From NCBI GenBank assembly GCA_046233115.1, contig JBJXHM010000010.1:124001-188000 (forward strand): DNA of 64,000 nt, in the 5' to 3' direction. Of the stretch, positions 35,032 through 43,425 are shown piece after piece. Positions within the stretch are counted from its first letter, which is position 1; each line of letters begins with the position of its first letter. The DNA comes from JACOMY01 sp046233115 (GTDB lineage Bacteria > Pseudomonadota > Alphaproteobacteria > Kiloniellales > JACOMY01). Below the pieces are notes generated by a model. That model was not told the origin of the DNA. It searched no databases and saw nothing but the letters and a program-made list of their open reading frames with translations. Position numbers and translations under genes: made by a program.

Positions 35032-36024
35032 CTAGGCCTTGCCCTGGGCGCTTTGCGCCGCCTCTTCGATCAGTTCGTCGCCGCAGGCGCCGGCACGCTC
35101 GATCTCGACGGTGGAGTGGCCGATATCGAACTCGCTCTTCAGGCGGGCGCGGACGGCGAGGATGGCGTCCTCCGGTTCGATCGCCTCGGCCGGGACGATG
35201 TGCAGGGTGGCCACCAGCGCGTCGTTGCTGAGCGACCAGAGATGCAGATGGTGGGCATCGACGACCTCGGGCATGGCCTTGACACTGGCCAGAACCTTGT
35301 CGCGCTCCAGGTTTTCGGGCGTGCCCTCCAGCAGGATGTGGGCGGCCTGGCGGGTGATCGACCAGGCGCTCTTCAGGATCACCACGCTCAGCACCAGCGA
35401 GAGGATGGGGTCGATCGGGGTCCAGTCGGTGAAACGGATGACCAGCGCCGCCCCCACCGCGCCGATCGAGCCCAGCGCGTCGCCCAGCACGTGCAGCAGG
35501 GCGGCGCGCATGTTCAGGCTGCCCTTGTCGCCGCGGCTGAGCAGATAGAGGCTGACGCCGTTGGCGGCCAGGCCGGCCAGCGCCACCAGCAGCATGGTGT
35601 CGCTCAGAATGGTGATCGGCTCGAAGAAGCGGATCACCGCCTCGACCACGATCCAGATGGTCAGCAGGATCAGCAGGATTCCGTTAGTGAAGGCAGCCAG
35701 GACCTCGAAGCGGCGGTAGCCGAAGGTGCGCTTGGCATCGCCCGAACGACGCCCGAGACGAATTGCCGCGAGCGCCAGCAGCAGGGCCGCCACGTCGGTG
35801 AACATGTGCCCGGCGTCGGCGATCAGCGCCAGCGAGCCGGAGATGAAGCCGCCGGCCGCCTCCAGCGCCATGAAGGCGAAGGTGATGATCAGCACCAGGC
35901 GGATGCGCCGCTCCGCATCGGCCCCGCTGGGCAGGTGGCTGTGGCTATGCCCCGGGCCGTGGCTGTGGCCGTCGCCGTGCGTGTGGCCGGGCCCGTGGTC
36001 GTGCTCGCGATCGGTGCCTGCCAT
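35032..36024 (-). CDS. cation diffusion facilitator (CzcD/ZitB-like)
   Basis: A 330-residue metal/proton antiporter of the inner membrane. The N-terminal tail is histidine-rich (HDHGPGHTHGDGHSHGPGHS). Six membrane helices follow, with the zinc-site motifs ADAGHMFTDVAALLLA (HxxxD) and LLHVLGDALGSIGA (HxxxD). The C-terminal cytoplasmic domain has VDAHHLHLWSLSNDALVATLHI. These features match Zn/Cd/Co exporters. The gene starts one base after the stop of the methyltransferase gene. Confidence 0.93.
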   Translation of the reverse strand: MAGTDREHDHGPGHTHGDGHSHGPGHSHSHLPSGADAERRIRLVLIITFAFMALEAAGGFISGSLALIADAGHMFTDVAALLLALAAIRLGRRSGDAKRTFGYRRFEVLAAFTNGILLILLTIWIVVEAVIRFFEPITILSDTMLLVALAGLAANGVSLYLLSRGDKGSLNMRAALLHVLGDALGSIGAVGAALVIRFTDWTPIDPILSLVLSVVILKSAWSITRQAAHILLEGTPENLERDKVLASVKAMPEVVDAHHLHLWSLSNDALVATLHIVPAEAIEPEDAILAVRARLKSEFDIGHSTVEIERAGACGDELIEEAAQSAQGKA

Positions 36025-36025
36025 C

Positions 36026-36604
36026 TCAGTCCCCCTGCTCGCGTGTCGCTGCGATCCGCTGCACCGCGGCCGGCCGCGGTTCCGAAACCACCAGGTCCTC
36101 GTAGGCCAGAATACGCAGTCGGCCCCCGACGCAGTCCAGCATTTCGCCGGGCTTCAGCAGGAAATCGGGGTTGCTCGGCCGTCCGAAGCGCTCGTTGCCC
36201 AGTGCAAAGGTTTCGTAGAGAAAGCCGCCGCCCGGCGCAACCGCCGCCACCAGATCCTGCAGGATCGGCCGGTAGAGATAGTTGGTGACCACGACGCCGG
36301 CGAACACGCGGCCGGCCAGAGGAAAGGGACTGCCGTCCTCCAGGTCGGCCCGAACCAGGGTCAAGCGCTCGTGGCCCTCCAGATCGGCGACGCCGGAGAG
36401 GTCGCGGTCCAGCGCCGTCACCCGGTAGCCCAGATCCAGGAGATAGCGGACATGCCGGCCACTGCCGCAGGCCAGATCCAGCACCTCGCCGCCCTGCGGC
36501 AGGCACCAGTGGAAGCGGGCGATCCAGGGCGAAGGCGGGGGGCGGAAGAGGTCTGTCACGGGGCTCGCTACTCTCTTGATCTCTTGCTCTTTATGGCCTG
36601 TCAC
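36026..36604 (-). CDS. class I SAM-dependent methyltransferase (TehB-like)
   Basis: A 192-residue methyltransferase. The SAM motif is EVLDLACGSGRHVRYLLDLGYRVTALDRD (about residues 40-68), a later acidic motif is LVRADLEDGSPFP, and the C-terminal part is GGGFLYETFALGNERFG. It resembles the TehB/UbiG-like small methyltransferases. It is read just before the cation-efflux gene (1-base gap), so a role in metalloid or metal tolerance is possible but unproved. Confidence 0.85.
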   Translation of the reverse strand: MTGHKEQEIKRVASPVTDLFRPPPSPWIARFHWCLPQGGEVLDLACGSGRHVRYLLDLGYRVTALDRDLSGVADLEGHERLTLVRADLEDGSPFPLAGRVFAGVVVTNYLYRPILQDLVAAVAPGGGFLYETFALGNERFGRPSNPDFLLKPGEMLDCVGGRLRILAYEDLVVSEPRPAAVQRIAATREQGD

Positions 36605-36618
36605 GCCATCTTAACACC

Positions 36619-37020
36619 ATGATCAAATACGACCTGAAATGCGATCAGAGCCACCGCTTCGAAGCCTGGTTCCGCAACAGCGCCGGCTTCGACGAGCAGC
36701 AGGGCGCGGGCGAGATCGCATGTCCGGAGTGCGGGTCGACCAAGGTCGAAAAGGCGCTGATGGCACCGCGCCTGCCGGGCAAGGCCAACGCCAAGACGGC
36801 CGCCAGCCTGCGCAAGGAACTCTTGAAGCTGCGCGAGACGATCGAGCGCGACTGCGACTACGTCGGCCCCAAGTTCGCCGAGGAGGCACGCAAGATCCAC
36901 TACGGCGAAACCGAGTCCCGCAGCATCTATGGCGAGACCAGCAAAGAGGACGCCAAGGCACTGGCCGAAGAGGGCGTCGCCTTCGCCAGCATCCCCTGGG
37001 TCGAGAAGGACAACGCCTGA
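36619..37020 (+). CDS. DUF1178 family protein
   Basis: A 133-residue protein of a conserved alphaproteobacterial family of unknown function. The N-terminus MIKYDLKCDQSHRFEAWFRNSAGFDEQ and the zinc-ribbon-like CPECGSTKVEKALMAP are diagnostic. Together with the single upstream cysteine (CDQSHRFEAW) it may hold a metal. The C-terminal half is helical and charged, ending GVAFASIPWVEKDNA. It is divergent from the methyltransferase gene by 14 bases and convergent with the cyclase gene. Confidence 0.88.
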   Translation: MIKYDLKCDQSHRFEAWFRNSAGFDEQQGAGEIACPECGSTKVEKALMAPRLPGKANAKTAASLRKELLKLRETIERDCDYVGPKFAEEARKIHYGETESRSIYGETSKEDAKALAEEGVAFASIPWVEKDNA

Positions 37021-37048
37021 CGATCGAGCTTGACGGCCGTCAAGGCCG

Positions 37049-38917
37049 CTACTCCGCCGCGGTCTTCCCCGCCGGCGGTTTCGGCTGCTGCTGGCGTTCC
37101 GCCTTGCGACCGACCAGACGGTAGACGTCGGTTTCGTCGTGGCGGCCGTGCAGAACCTTGCGGCCGACAGGACTGACGGTGAAGGCCTCTCCCTCAACGC
37201 GCATCGCCGTATCGCCGCTGATCAGGCAGACCGCATCGCTGTCGGGACGGCGCACATCGCGGCCGAGGACCTCCAGGCGCTCCGCGGTGTTCACCGTGTC
37301 GCCGATCACCGTGTAGTTCAGGCGGCCGGCGGAACCGATGTTGCCCACCATGGCGGAGCCGCTGTGGACGCCGATGCAGAGATGAATCGGCTGCAAGCCC
37401 TCGGCCCGGCGCCGCGCGTTGTCCGCTTCGATCGCTTCCATAATCCGGACCGCGGCCCGGCAGGCATGCACAGCATGGTCCTGATCGCTCTCGATGCCAC
37501 CCCAGAAGGCCATGGCCGAATCACCGATGAACTTGTCGACGATGCCGCCCTCCTCGCGGATACAGTCGGAAATTAGGGTGAAGTGCTCGTTCAGCAGGGC
37601 CAGCACCGTCTTCGGCGCCCGCGCCTCGGCCATGGCGGTGAAGCCGACAATGTCGGTGAAGAGCACCGAGATCAGGCGCTCTTCCGGCACCAGGTCGGCG
37701 CCGTCGTGATTCTGAACCAGCTTCCGGGCCAGCCCCTGCGGCAGATAGATCTTGAGCGAGGTCAGGCCCCGGATCGCGGAGGCGAGGGCGGCATTGGCCT
37801 CGTTGATCTCCTTGAAGAGACTGCGGCGCGGGGTGGTGCAGACATCCAGTTCAAAGTTGTTGATGCAGTCCGCCGTCCGCGCGAGACGGCGGATCGGACG
37901 GCTGATCATCCGGCTGAGCAGCAGCGCCAGGAGGACCGCGACCAGAATCACCGCCGCGCCGAGGGCCGCCACTTCTCTGTTGCGGGTCAGGCCCGAGGCC
38001 ACGCTCTCCAGGGTGAAATAGCTGCCGATGATCCAGGGTGTCTCGCCGAACCCTTCATGGCGCTGCAGCAGGAAGACATAGTCGACGTCCTCGACCTTCA
38101 CCACCCGCGCTTCCAGTCCGTTGGTCAGCTCCGCCTCGATATGATCCAGGCGGTTGGGCGACCAGAGATGGCGAAGGATGGGATCCGAGAAGTCGGCCAG
38201 ATCAGGCAGCGGTTTGCTGTCGTTGAGCCCGCTATAGCCGTCGGAGAGCAGGGCGTGGGCCAAGACCGACTTCTCGCCGGAGAGGATGAAGGGCGTCCCG
38301 GCGATCTCGCCTTGCAGTGAACGCAGGAAGCGAGACAGCGCGGCCAGCGAGACGCTGGTGAGCAGTGTGTAGCTCTGCCCGACCTCATCCGCCACCGGCG
38401 TGATGTAGTTGAGGAAGGTGGCATCGCTCGATTCGGCGTAGAACAGCGGTCCCCAATGCGGGTCCGCGCTGCGCCGAGCCCTGAACATCATCTCGACGAA
38501 GTCCGGATCGTCGCTCCAGTCACTGACCAGCACGCTGGTAAAGGGGCGATTGCGGAATGCCCGGATCAGCCGGTTGTGATCGTCGACGAGAGAGAGCGAG
38601 GAAACCTGGGGAGAGGCCGCAAGCGCAGTGTAGAGCTGCCCGCCGACGACCTCGGACCCCAGGGTCGCGACGTCTTCCTGCCGGATCAGATCGGCGACGA
38701 AGTTCGCCTGCGCCTCTACCGGCAAGAGGTGGCTGCGGATCCGCTGTACAATGGAGCGATTGACGATCTCCGCCTTCTCCCGGATCAGCTCCGTCGTGAC
38801 CTCGTTCGAGGTCTTGTAGACGAAGGCAAGCACCAGCCCGCCGGACGCAACCACCAAGGTCACCGCCACGAGGGTGATCACAACGCGGATCGAAAAGCCT
38901 TGGTACGAAAGCCTCAC
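37049..38917 (-). CDS. class III adenylate/guanylate cyclase with periplasmic Cache-type sensor
   Basis: A 622-residue receptor cyclase. A membrane helix (about 11-34), a periplasmic Cache-like sensor (35-310), a second helix (about 315-338) and a HAMP-like linker (339-390) precede the cyclase domain (about 412-575). Catalytic residues are complete: D422 in LFTDIVGFT, K462 and D466 in DKFIGDSAMAFWG, N543 and R547 in YTVIGDTVNTAERLE. It should make cAMP (or cGMP) in response to an extracytoplasmic ligand. The last 30 residues are charged and likely disordered. Confidence 0.9.
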   Translation of the reverse strand: MRLSYQGFSIRVVITLVAVTLVVASGGLVLAFVYKTSNEVTTELIREKAEIVNRSIVQRIRSHLLPVEAQANFVADLIRQEDVATLGSEVVGGQLYTALAASPQVSSLSLVDDHNRLIRAFRNRPFTSVLVSDWSDDPDFVEMMFRARRSADPHWGPLFYAESSDATFLNYITPVADEVGQSYTLLTSVSLAALSRFLRSLQGEIAGTPFILSGEKSVLAHALLSDGYSGLNDSKPLPDLADFSDPILRHLWSPNRLDHIEAELTNGLEARVVKVEDVDYVFLLQRHEGFGETPWIIGSYFTLESVASGLTRNREVAALGAAVILVAVLLALLLSRMISRPIRRLARTADCINNFELDVCTTPRRSLFKEINEANAALASAIRGLTSLKIYLPQGLARKLVQNHDGADLVPEERLISVLFTDIVGFTAMAEARAPKTVLALLNEHFTLISDCIREEGGIVDKFIGDSAMAFWGGIESDQDHAVHACRAAVRIMEAIEADNARRRAEGLQPIHLCIGVHSGSAMVGNIGSAGRLNYTVIGDTVNTAERLEVLGRDVRRPDSDAVCLISGDTAMRVEGEAFTVSPVGRKVLHGRHDETDVYRLVGRKAERQQQPKPPAGKTAAE

Positions 38918-39024
38918 GGGAGCCCTTGTCGTTGCCTAGCCATGCCATTGCCCGGGATCGGTCGCCTCCGGCTCCGGGGTGTCCGCATAGATGTGGAACA
39001 TCGTGTGTGGTGTCCAGAGAAACA

Positions 39025-39040
39025 GTAACAAGATTGTCAC
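39025..39040. promoter_or_regulatory. near-palindromic site upstream of the receptor cyclase
   Basis: GTAACAAGATTGTCAC is a 7-2-7 near-palindrome (one mismatch) in the 205-base gap between the cyclase gene and the AI-2E-type permease gene, about 108 bases before the cyclase start. It may be a repressor site. The rest of the gap shows nothing I can name. Confidence 0.3.
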
Positions 39041-39122
39041 ACAGCGATCTACCGCCGCGGCCAGCGGTTTTCGAGACGTCAGCAAGTTTGCAGCCAATGA
39101 TTAGGCCTGGTCACGTTACAAG

Positions 39123-40214
39123 CTAGCCTTCCTTGTCGGGGTCCAGGGGCATCGGCTCGTGCCGCTCTCCGGGCACGGCCGAGCTCAGGTACTCGCCGAC
39201 CGGCTGAAGGCTCTCGAAGCGGTCAGAGACGATGCGGAAGACCACCAGAAGCGGCACCGCGATCAGCGCGCCGGGAATGCCCCAGAGCCAGCCCAGCACC
39301 AACAGCGCCACGAAGACCACGACCGGATTCAGCAGCAAGCGCCGCCCGACCAGAGAGGGTGTGATGAAGTTGCCTTCCAAGATGTTCAGGACCAGGAAGA
39401 TCGCCGGCGGCAGCAGGACCTGGCCCCACTCGGTGAAGGTAAGGAAGGAGCCGAGGAAGATCGCCGCCACCGTCACCAGTGGCCCGACGTAGGGGATGAA
39501 GTTCGCGACCGTGGCAAGCAGGCCCCAGATGAAGGGGTCCTTCATCCCGGTCAGATACATGGCGAGCGCCGTCAGCGTCCCCAACGTGATGTTGATCAAG
39601 GATATGGTCAGCAGGTAGGTGGAGATCTCCTGCTCTATGCTGCGGGCGATCTCGACCACGCGACGCTTCTCGGTGAAGCCCGGCAGCAGATAGACGGTCT
39701 TGCGCAGGAAGAGATCGCCGGAGGAGAGCAGGAAGATGATCAGCACCAGCATGATCAGCAGGGTGCCGAAGAAGTCGGCCGTACCGGAGACGAAGAGCTC
39801 GGTCAGCCGCGTTTCCTGCACCACCACGGCCTGAGAGCCGCCCCCCTTCGCCCCGTTGGCGACGTCCTGCGTCAGCTTCTCCACGTCCTCCAGGGTTTCG
39901 GTCACGTCGCGCAGGCGCCAGGAGAGGTCGTCGACCGCGCGCGGCAGCCGCTCCATCCAGTCCATCGCCGGCTCGGCGAACTGTGCGGCGAGACCGACGA
40001 TGCCGCCGATGACCGTCGCCATGACCAGCAGAGCGGCCAGCCAGCGCGGCAGGCCCAGCTTCGCCAGGCGGCGCACCAACGGTGCCATCAGGAAGCCGGT
40101 CAGCACCGCCAGCACGATCGGGATCGCAACCGAGCGGGCGAAGTAGAGCGTGTAGACGATGGCCAGGATCGCCAGGATCCACAGCGGCATCACGATTCGT
40201 GAGGGGCGGGTCAC
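39123..40214 (-). CDS. AI-2E family transporter
   Basis: A 363-residue inner-membrane protein of the PerM/TqsA family, with about seven or eight helices. Typical stretches are SVAIPIVLAVLTGFLMAPLVRRLAKLGLPRWLAALLV, LLATVANFIPYVGPLVTVAAIFLGSFL and LEGNFITPSLVGRRLLLNPVVVFVALLVLGWLWGIPGALIAVPLLVV. Members include autoinducer-2 exporters and Na/H antiporters, so the name does not fix the substrate. The start is GTG 40214. Confidence 0.88.
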   Translation of the reverse strand: MTRPSRIVMPLWILAILAIVYTLYFARSVAIPIVLAVLTGFLMAPLVRRLAKLGLPRWLAALLVMATVIGGIVGLAAQFAEPAMDWMERLPRAVDDLSWRLRDVTETLEDVEKLTQDVANGAKGGGSQAVVVQETRLTELFVSGTADFFGTLLIMLVLIIFLLSSGDLFLRKTVYLLPGFTEKRRVVEIARSIEQEISTYLLTISLINITLGTLTALAMYLTGMKDPFIWGLLATVANFIPYVGPLVTVAAIFLGSFLTFTEWGQVLLPPAIFLVLNILEGNFITPSLVGRRLLLNPVVVFVALLVLGWLWGIPGALIAVPLLVVFRIVSDRFESLQPVGEYLSSAVPGERHEPMPLDPDKEG

Positions 40215-40331
40215 AGGTCAGCCTGTTCGAAAGCCGTTCGCACCGGGATCGAGCCTAGCGGCCCCGCATCCGGACGCTCCAGCGACCTGGACGGGCGAAG
40301 GGAAGCGGCGCGCTCTCTGCCCCTGGTCGCC

Positions 40332-41117
40332 TCAGGTCTCACCCTCTGTGGGTTCCTTCTTGCCCGTCTCGCCCAGGTGCACCCGCCGGGCCTCGCGCTC
40401 GGCGGCCTCGGCGATCCGTCTGGCGGCGGCCGCCGCCTCGGCCTCCAGCTTCTCGGCCAGCGCCCTGCCCTCGGGCGTGCTGCGGTCGAGGCTCTTGGCA
40501 TAGTCCTCCACGATCCGCTTGGCCTCCTCCGCCGCAGCCTCGGCGACGTCGGAAACCTTGCGGCCCTCCTCGCTCACCGTCTCCTTGACCTTGCGGCGAA
40601 GCCTGGCGGCCTTGTCGCCCATCAGGCGGTTCTCGGCACGGCTGTTGAGCAGGGCGCCACCGATGGCGGCTCCCACCGCGAAGGCCAGGGCACCGACCAC
40701 CAGCGGCTGGTCCTCCAGCAGCCGGCCGGCGCCGCTGCGGGCGCGCCGGGCCAGGCGGCCACCCGCCTCAACCGCCTCGTGGCCAAGTTCGGAGGCCTTC
40801 TCGCCGGCCTCGTCGGCAAGGCCTCGGAGGCCGCCGTGCGCCTCGTCCTCTTCCGCCTCGCGCTCCCTGTCGGCATCGGCCGAGCGGCTGGCGATCAGCC
40901 AGACCAGGCCCAGACTCATCAGCGCCAAGGGGATCGGGTGCCTGCGGACGGTGCGCCCGACCGCGTGGCCCACCCGGCTACCGGCATCCAGCACGGCGTC
41001 GGTCATCGCGCCCACCGAGACCTTGTCGCGCAACGCCCCGGCCGTCTCGGCGAAGCGGCTGCCCTCTGTCTCGGCATCCCGTTCCAGATCCTCTGCGCTC
41101 TTCGTACGGCGGCTCAT
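40332..41117 (-). CDS. DUF3618-like membrane-associated stress protein
   Basis: A 261-residue protein. The N-terminus (SAEDLERDAETEGSRFAETAGALRDKV) matches the start of DUF3618 proteins. A hydrophobic segment follows (IPLALMSLGLVWLIA, about residues 61-75), then a glycine/alanine-rich part with a second membrane-like segment (VVGALAFAVGAAIGGALL). The C-terminal 100 residues form a charged, alanine-rich coiled coil. It is read with the next two genes by ATGA overlaps and probably acts at the inner membrane under stress, as YqjD/DUF883-type proteins do. Confidence 0.72.
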   Translation of the reverse strand: MSRRTKSAEDLERDAETEGSRFAETAGALRDKVSVGAMTDAVLDAGSRVGHAVGRTVRRHPIPLALMSLGLVWLIASRSADADREREAEEDEAHGGLRGLADEAGEKASELGHEAVEAGGRLARRARSGAGRLLEDQPLVVGALAFAVGAAIGGALLNSRAENRLMGDKAARLRRKVKETVSEEGRKVSDVAEAAAEEAKRIVEDYAKSLDRSTPEGRALAEKLEAEAAAAARRIAEAAEREARRVHLGETGKKEPTEGET

Positions 41118-41533
41118 CTCACAGTCTCCTGAAAGGCCTCGGCAGCCTTGGTGATGGACCGCAGGGTGCGTTCCGGTTTCAGTCGGACGGCCCGCAACCT
41201 GGCAAGGCCCAGGCGGACCAGCAGCAGGGCAGCGAGCACGACCGCCACACCGACCGCCAGCAGCGCCCAGGCGAGCGGCAGGCCGGCCTCGACCAGGCCC
41301 GCCACCAGGGCGGCAGCCAGCAGGTTCATCGCGGTCAGAGCGACGATCAGGCCGGTCACCGCCATGGCGAGCCCGACCGCCACCCGGTCGCGAGTCTCAC
41401 TGAGTTCAAGCTGCAGCAGCCGAAACTCCTTGCGCAGAAGCGCGGAAAACTGACGGAGCAGATCCTCGACCAGCTCGGCAAGCGGTTTGGCGGCAGAGTC
41501 CGCGGCCGCAGAGTCGCTGTGGGCCTCGCTCAT
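41114..41533 (-). CDS. phage-holin-family / YqjE-like membrane protein
   Basis: A 139-residue protein with an amphipathic N-terminus (LVEDLLRQFSALLRKEFRLLQLELSETRDRVAVG) followed by two membrane helices (MAVTGLIVALTAMNLLAAAL and AWALLAVGVAVVLAALLLV). This is the layout of the putative Actinobacteriophage holin / YqjE family. Despite the name these are usually chromosomal stress-induced proteins; nothing else phage-like is nearby. Start and stop overlap its neighbours by 4 bases each. Confidence 0.8.
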   Translation of the reverse strand: MSEAHSDSAAADSAAKPLAELVEDLLRQFSALLRKEFRLLQLELSETRDRVAVGLAMAVTGLIVALTAMNLLAAALVAGLVEAGLPLAWALLAVGVAVVLAALLLVRLGLARLRAVRLKPERTLRSITKAAEAFQETVR

Positions 41534-42042
41534 CCTGCTGCCTCCTCATCGGATTCTTGCCCGCCCTCGGTCTCGTCCGCGATATCATCCTCGCCCTCAT
41601 CCTCAGGCGAGGCGGTGGCAAAGCGGGCCAGCGCGAAGCCGGCCAACGCGGCGCCGCCGAGAAAGGCCAGCGGATGACGGCGGCCCAAGTCTGAGAGGTC
41701 GTGAACGAGCTGGCTGACGCTGCGCCCCTCGATGCTCTCCGCCACCTCGTCCATGCCGCCGGCCGCCTCGTCGACGATCCGGCGCGTCGCCGTCCCCTGG
41801 TCCAGCTCGCCGGCAGCGGCGTGCAGGGCGCGGGCGAACTGCGAGGCCTTACCACCGACCCGGTTCTTCTGCGCTTCGGCAGCGTCCCTGGCGATCTCGG
41901 CGGCCTCGTCCGCCATGTCCCTGGCACCCTCCTTCAGCGCGCCCATCTTGGTCCTGACCTTTGCCTTCACCTTCTGATCGGCAGCCTCGTCCTCCGGGCT
42001 CGAGGCCGGCGCCCTCGCCTTTGCTCCACGGTCGTCCGACAT
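41530..42042 (-). CDS. YqjD/DUF883-like membrane-anchored protein
   Basis: A 170-residue protein. A charged helical region (KVKAKVRTKMGALKEGARDMADEAAEIARDAAEAQKN) precedes one short membrane anchor near residues 128-145 (HPLAFLGGAALAGFALARFA), and the tail is acidic. The arrangement is that of ribosome-binding, membrane-anchored stress proteins such as YqjD, though the match is by layout rather than by motif. ATG 42042 is preferred over an upstream start because the extra 35 residues overlap the CsbD remnant. First gene of a three-gene block. Confidence 0.7.
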   Translation of the reverse strand: MSDDRGAKARAPASSPEDEAADQKVKAKVRTKMGALKEGARDMADEAAEIARDAAEAQKNRVGGKASQFARALHAAAGELDQGTATRRIVDEAAGGMDEVAESIEGRSVSQLVHDLSDLGRRHPLAFLGGAALAGFALARFATASPEDEGEDDIADETEGGQESDEEAAG

Positions 42043-42080
42043 GACGGGCTCCTTCCTTGGTGAGCGGTGCGGAGAGGCGA

Positions 42081-42228
42081 TCATTCCCGATAAGCGGACT
42101 GCGCGACAACCGGGCTCTAGGCTTGCCCGATCGTTCGAGATCGACATCGTGGTCGGTCAGGCCCTTCACTGCTGACGGGCTTTACCCTTCAGAACGGTCC
42201 AGTTGCCCCTCAATTTTTCGGAGTTCAT
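42081..42228 (-). pseudogene. frameshifted CsbD-family stress gene
   Basis: ATG 42228, with an AGGA-type ribosome site upstream, opens MNSEKLRGNWTVLKGKARQQ and then meets TGA. This is exactly the start of a CsbD protein. The next CsbD motif, LTDHDVDLERSGKPRARL (compare KLTDDDLDxIEGKR), continues in another frame after about one missing base, and a weak C-terminal match (VVAQSAYRE) needs a further shift. CsbD proteins have about 60-70 residues, so the gene is broken. It lies directly before the YqjD-like gene and behind an EcfG-like promoter. Confidence 0.72.
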
Positions 42229-42287
42229 AGCCTGCTCTTCTTTCCTCAATTGCCGCGTCCCTTTGCACGAACGCGGCTGCCAGGAGA

Positions 42288-42312
42288 AACCCCTCGACCG
42301 GCAAATGGTTCC
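42288..42312 (-). promoter_or_regulatory. EcfG (general stress sigma) type promoter
   Basis: Reading leftward, GGAAC at 42312-42308, a 16-base spacer and GGTT at 42291-42288 match the alphaproteobacterial EcfG consensus GGAAC-N16/17-CGTT at all but one position. It lies 60 bases before the CsbD start and would drive the downstream envelope-stress genes. Confidence 0.6.
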
Positions 42313-42346
42313 AAAGGGCCAAGTGGGTCCGTCCGACTCTTTCCTA

Positions 42347-43264
42347 CTAAAATCCTTCCGGCACAAAGACTTCAAGGGCCGCAGGGCGAATCTCGATGGT
42401 TGCCGGCGTGGTCGTCAGCAGCTCGCCATCCACGCTGGCCCGCTTGGACCGCTTGGTCTTGAGGTCTATGCGCTTACCCTCGAACCAGCGCACCCCGTCC
42501 CACAATGAGTGGGCCTTGAACTTGGTCGAGGCGCCCATGACCAGGAGCTTGCCCAGCGGTTGCGGCTCGATCACATAGGCCCGCAGGATCCCGTCGTCGA
42601 TCCTGGCCTCCGGCAGCACCTCGAAACCGCCGCCGTGAAAGCGGCCGTTGGCGACGCCGACCTGGATCGCGCGCAGGCTTTCCGTCTTGCCGTCGCAGGT
42701 CACTTCTACCGAGAAACTGCGGTAGGCCTTGACCGCATCGCGGAAGGCCAGAACGTAACTGAGCGCCCCCCAACGCCGCTTGCGCTCGGCCGAAAGGTTG
42801 AGGGTAACGGCCTCGCTGATGCCGATGCTGGCGACGTTCAGGTAGGCGTGACCGTTGATGGAACTGATATCGACCCGCGCGGTCCGCCCCTCGGCGATGA
42901 TGCCCGCGGCCTGGCGAAGCTGGTTGGGAACGCCCAGGGTGCGGGCGAAGTCGTTGGCGGTGCCGAGCGGCAGCAGTCCAAGCGGCAGGCCGGCGGTCTC
43001 GGCCAGGGCGGCGAGGCTCCTGACCGTGCCGTCGCCGCCGGCAGCCACCAGCAGGTCGCAATCGCGGCACCAGTCCTGCGCCTGCGCGAAGAGGCGGGAG
43101 ACGTCCTTGGAGGCCCTGAGGTCGACCGCGATGTCCGCGGCCTCCAGCACCTCCAGCGCGCGCGACAGATCCGGCCGCTCGCGCAGCTTACTGATCGGCA
43201 GCAGGACCAAGGCCTTCTTGCCGGCCATGACGGCGCTGGCCGAACCCTCATCGGTCATCGGCAT
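42347..43264 (-). CDS. diacylglycerol/lipid kinase family protein (YegS-like)
   Basis: About 305 residues of DagK catalytic fold. The nucleotide loop is DLLVAAGGDGTVRSLAALAETAGLPLGLLPLGTANDFARTLG, with the conserved GGDGT and PxGTxNDF, followed by NVASIGISEAVT and GVANGRFHGGGFEVLPEARIDDG. These enzymes phosphorylate diacylglycerol, sphingosine or other lipids at the inner membrane. The start is uncertain: ATG 43264, 43258 or 43228 are all in frame and none has a clear ribosome site; the domain starts near residue 17 of the longest. Confidence 0.85.
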   Translation of the reverse strand: MPMTDEGSASAVMAGKKALVLLPISKLRERPDLSRALEVLEAADIAVDLRASKDVSRLFAQAQDWCRDCDLLVAAGGDGTVRSLAALAETAGLPLGLLPLGTANDFARTLGVPNQLRQAAGIIAEGRTARVDISSINGHAYLNVASIGISEAVTLNLSAERKRRWGALSYVLAFRDAVKAYRSFSVEVTCDGKTESLRAIQVGVANGRFHGGGFEVLPEARIDDGILRAYVIEPQPLGKLLVMGASTKFKAHSLWDGVRWFEGKRIDLKTKRSKRASVDGELLTTTPATIEIRPAALEVFVPEGF

Positions 43265-43425
43265 GACGCCCGATATCGACGGCCGACCGGCCTCAAAACA
43301 AGAGCAGCCCTGACCAAGATCCGCTGTTTCCCTCGTGCTGGAGCCAGGTGGCGGCAGATACAAGCTGCGTCAGAGAATGGGTCACCCCCGATGGCCCGGC
43401 AAGTGCCGGCAAGCAACGCCACCGG

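Noticed and set aside
39123..40214. Autoinducer-2 exporter
   Set aside because: The family name is historical and includes Na/H antiporters; there is no luxS or AI-2 processing gene nearby.
41114..41533. Sign of a prophage from the holin-family protein
   Set aside because: This family is widespread as a YqjE-like chromosomal stress protein, and no phage structural, lysis or integrase gene is near.
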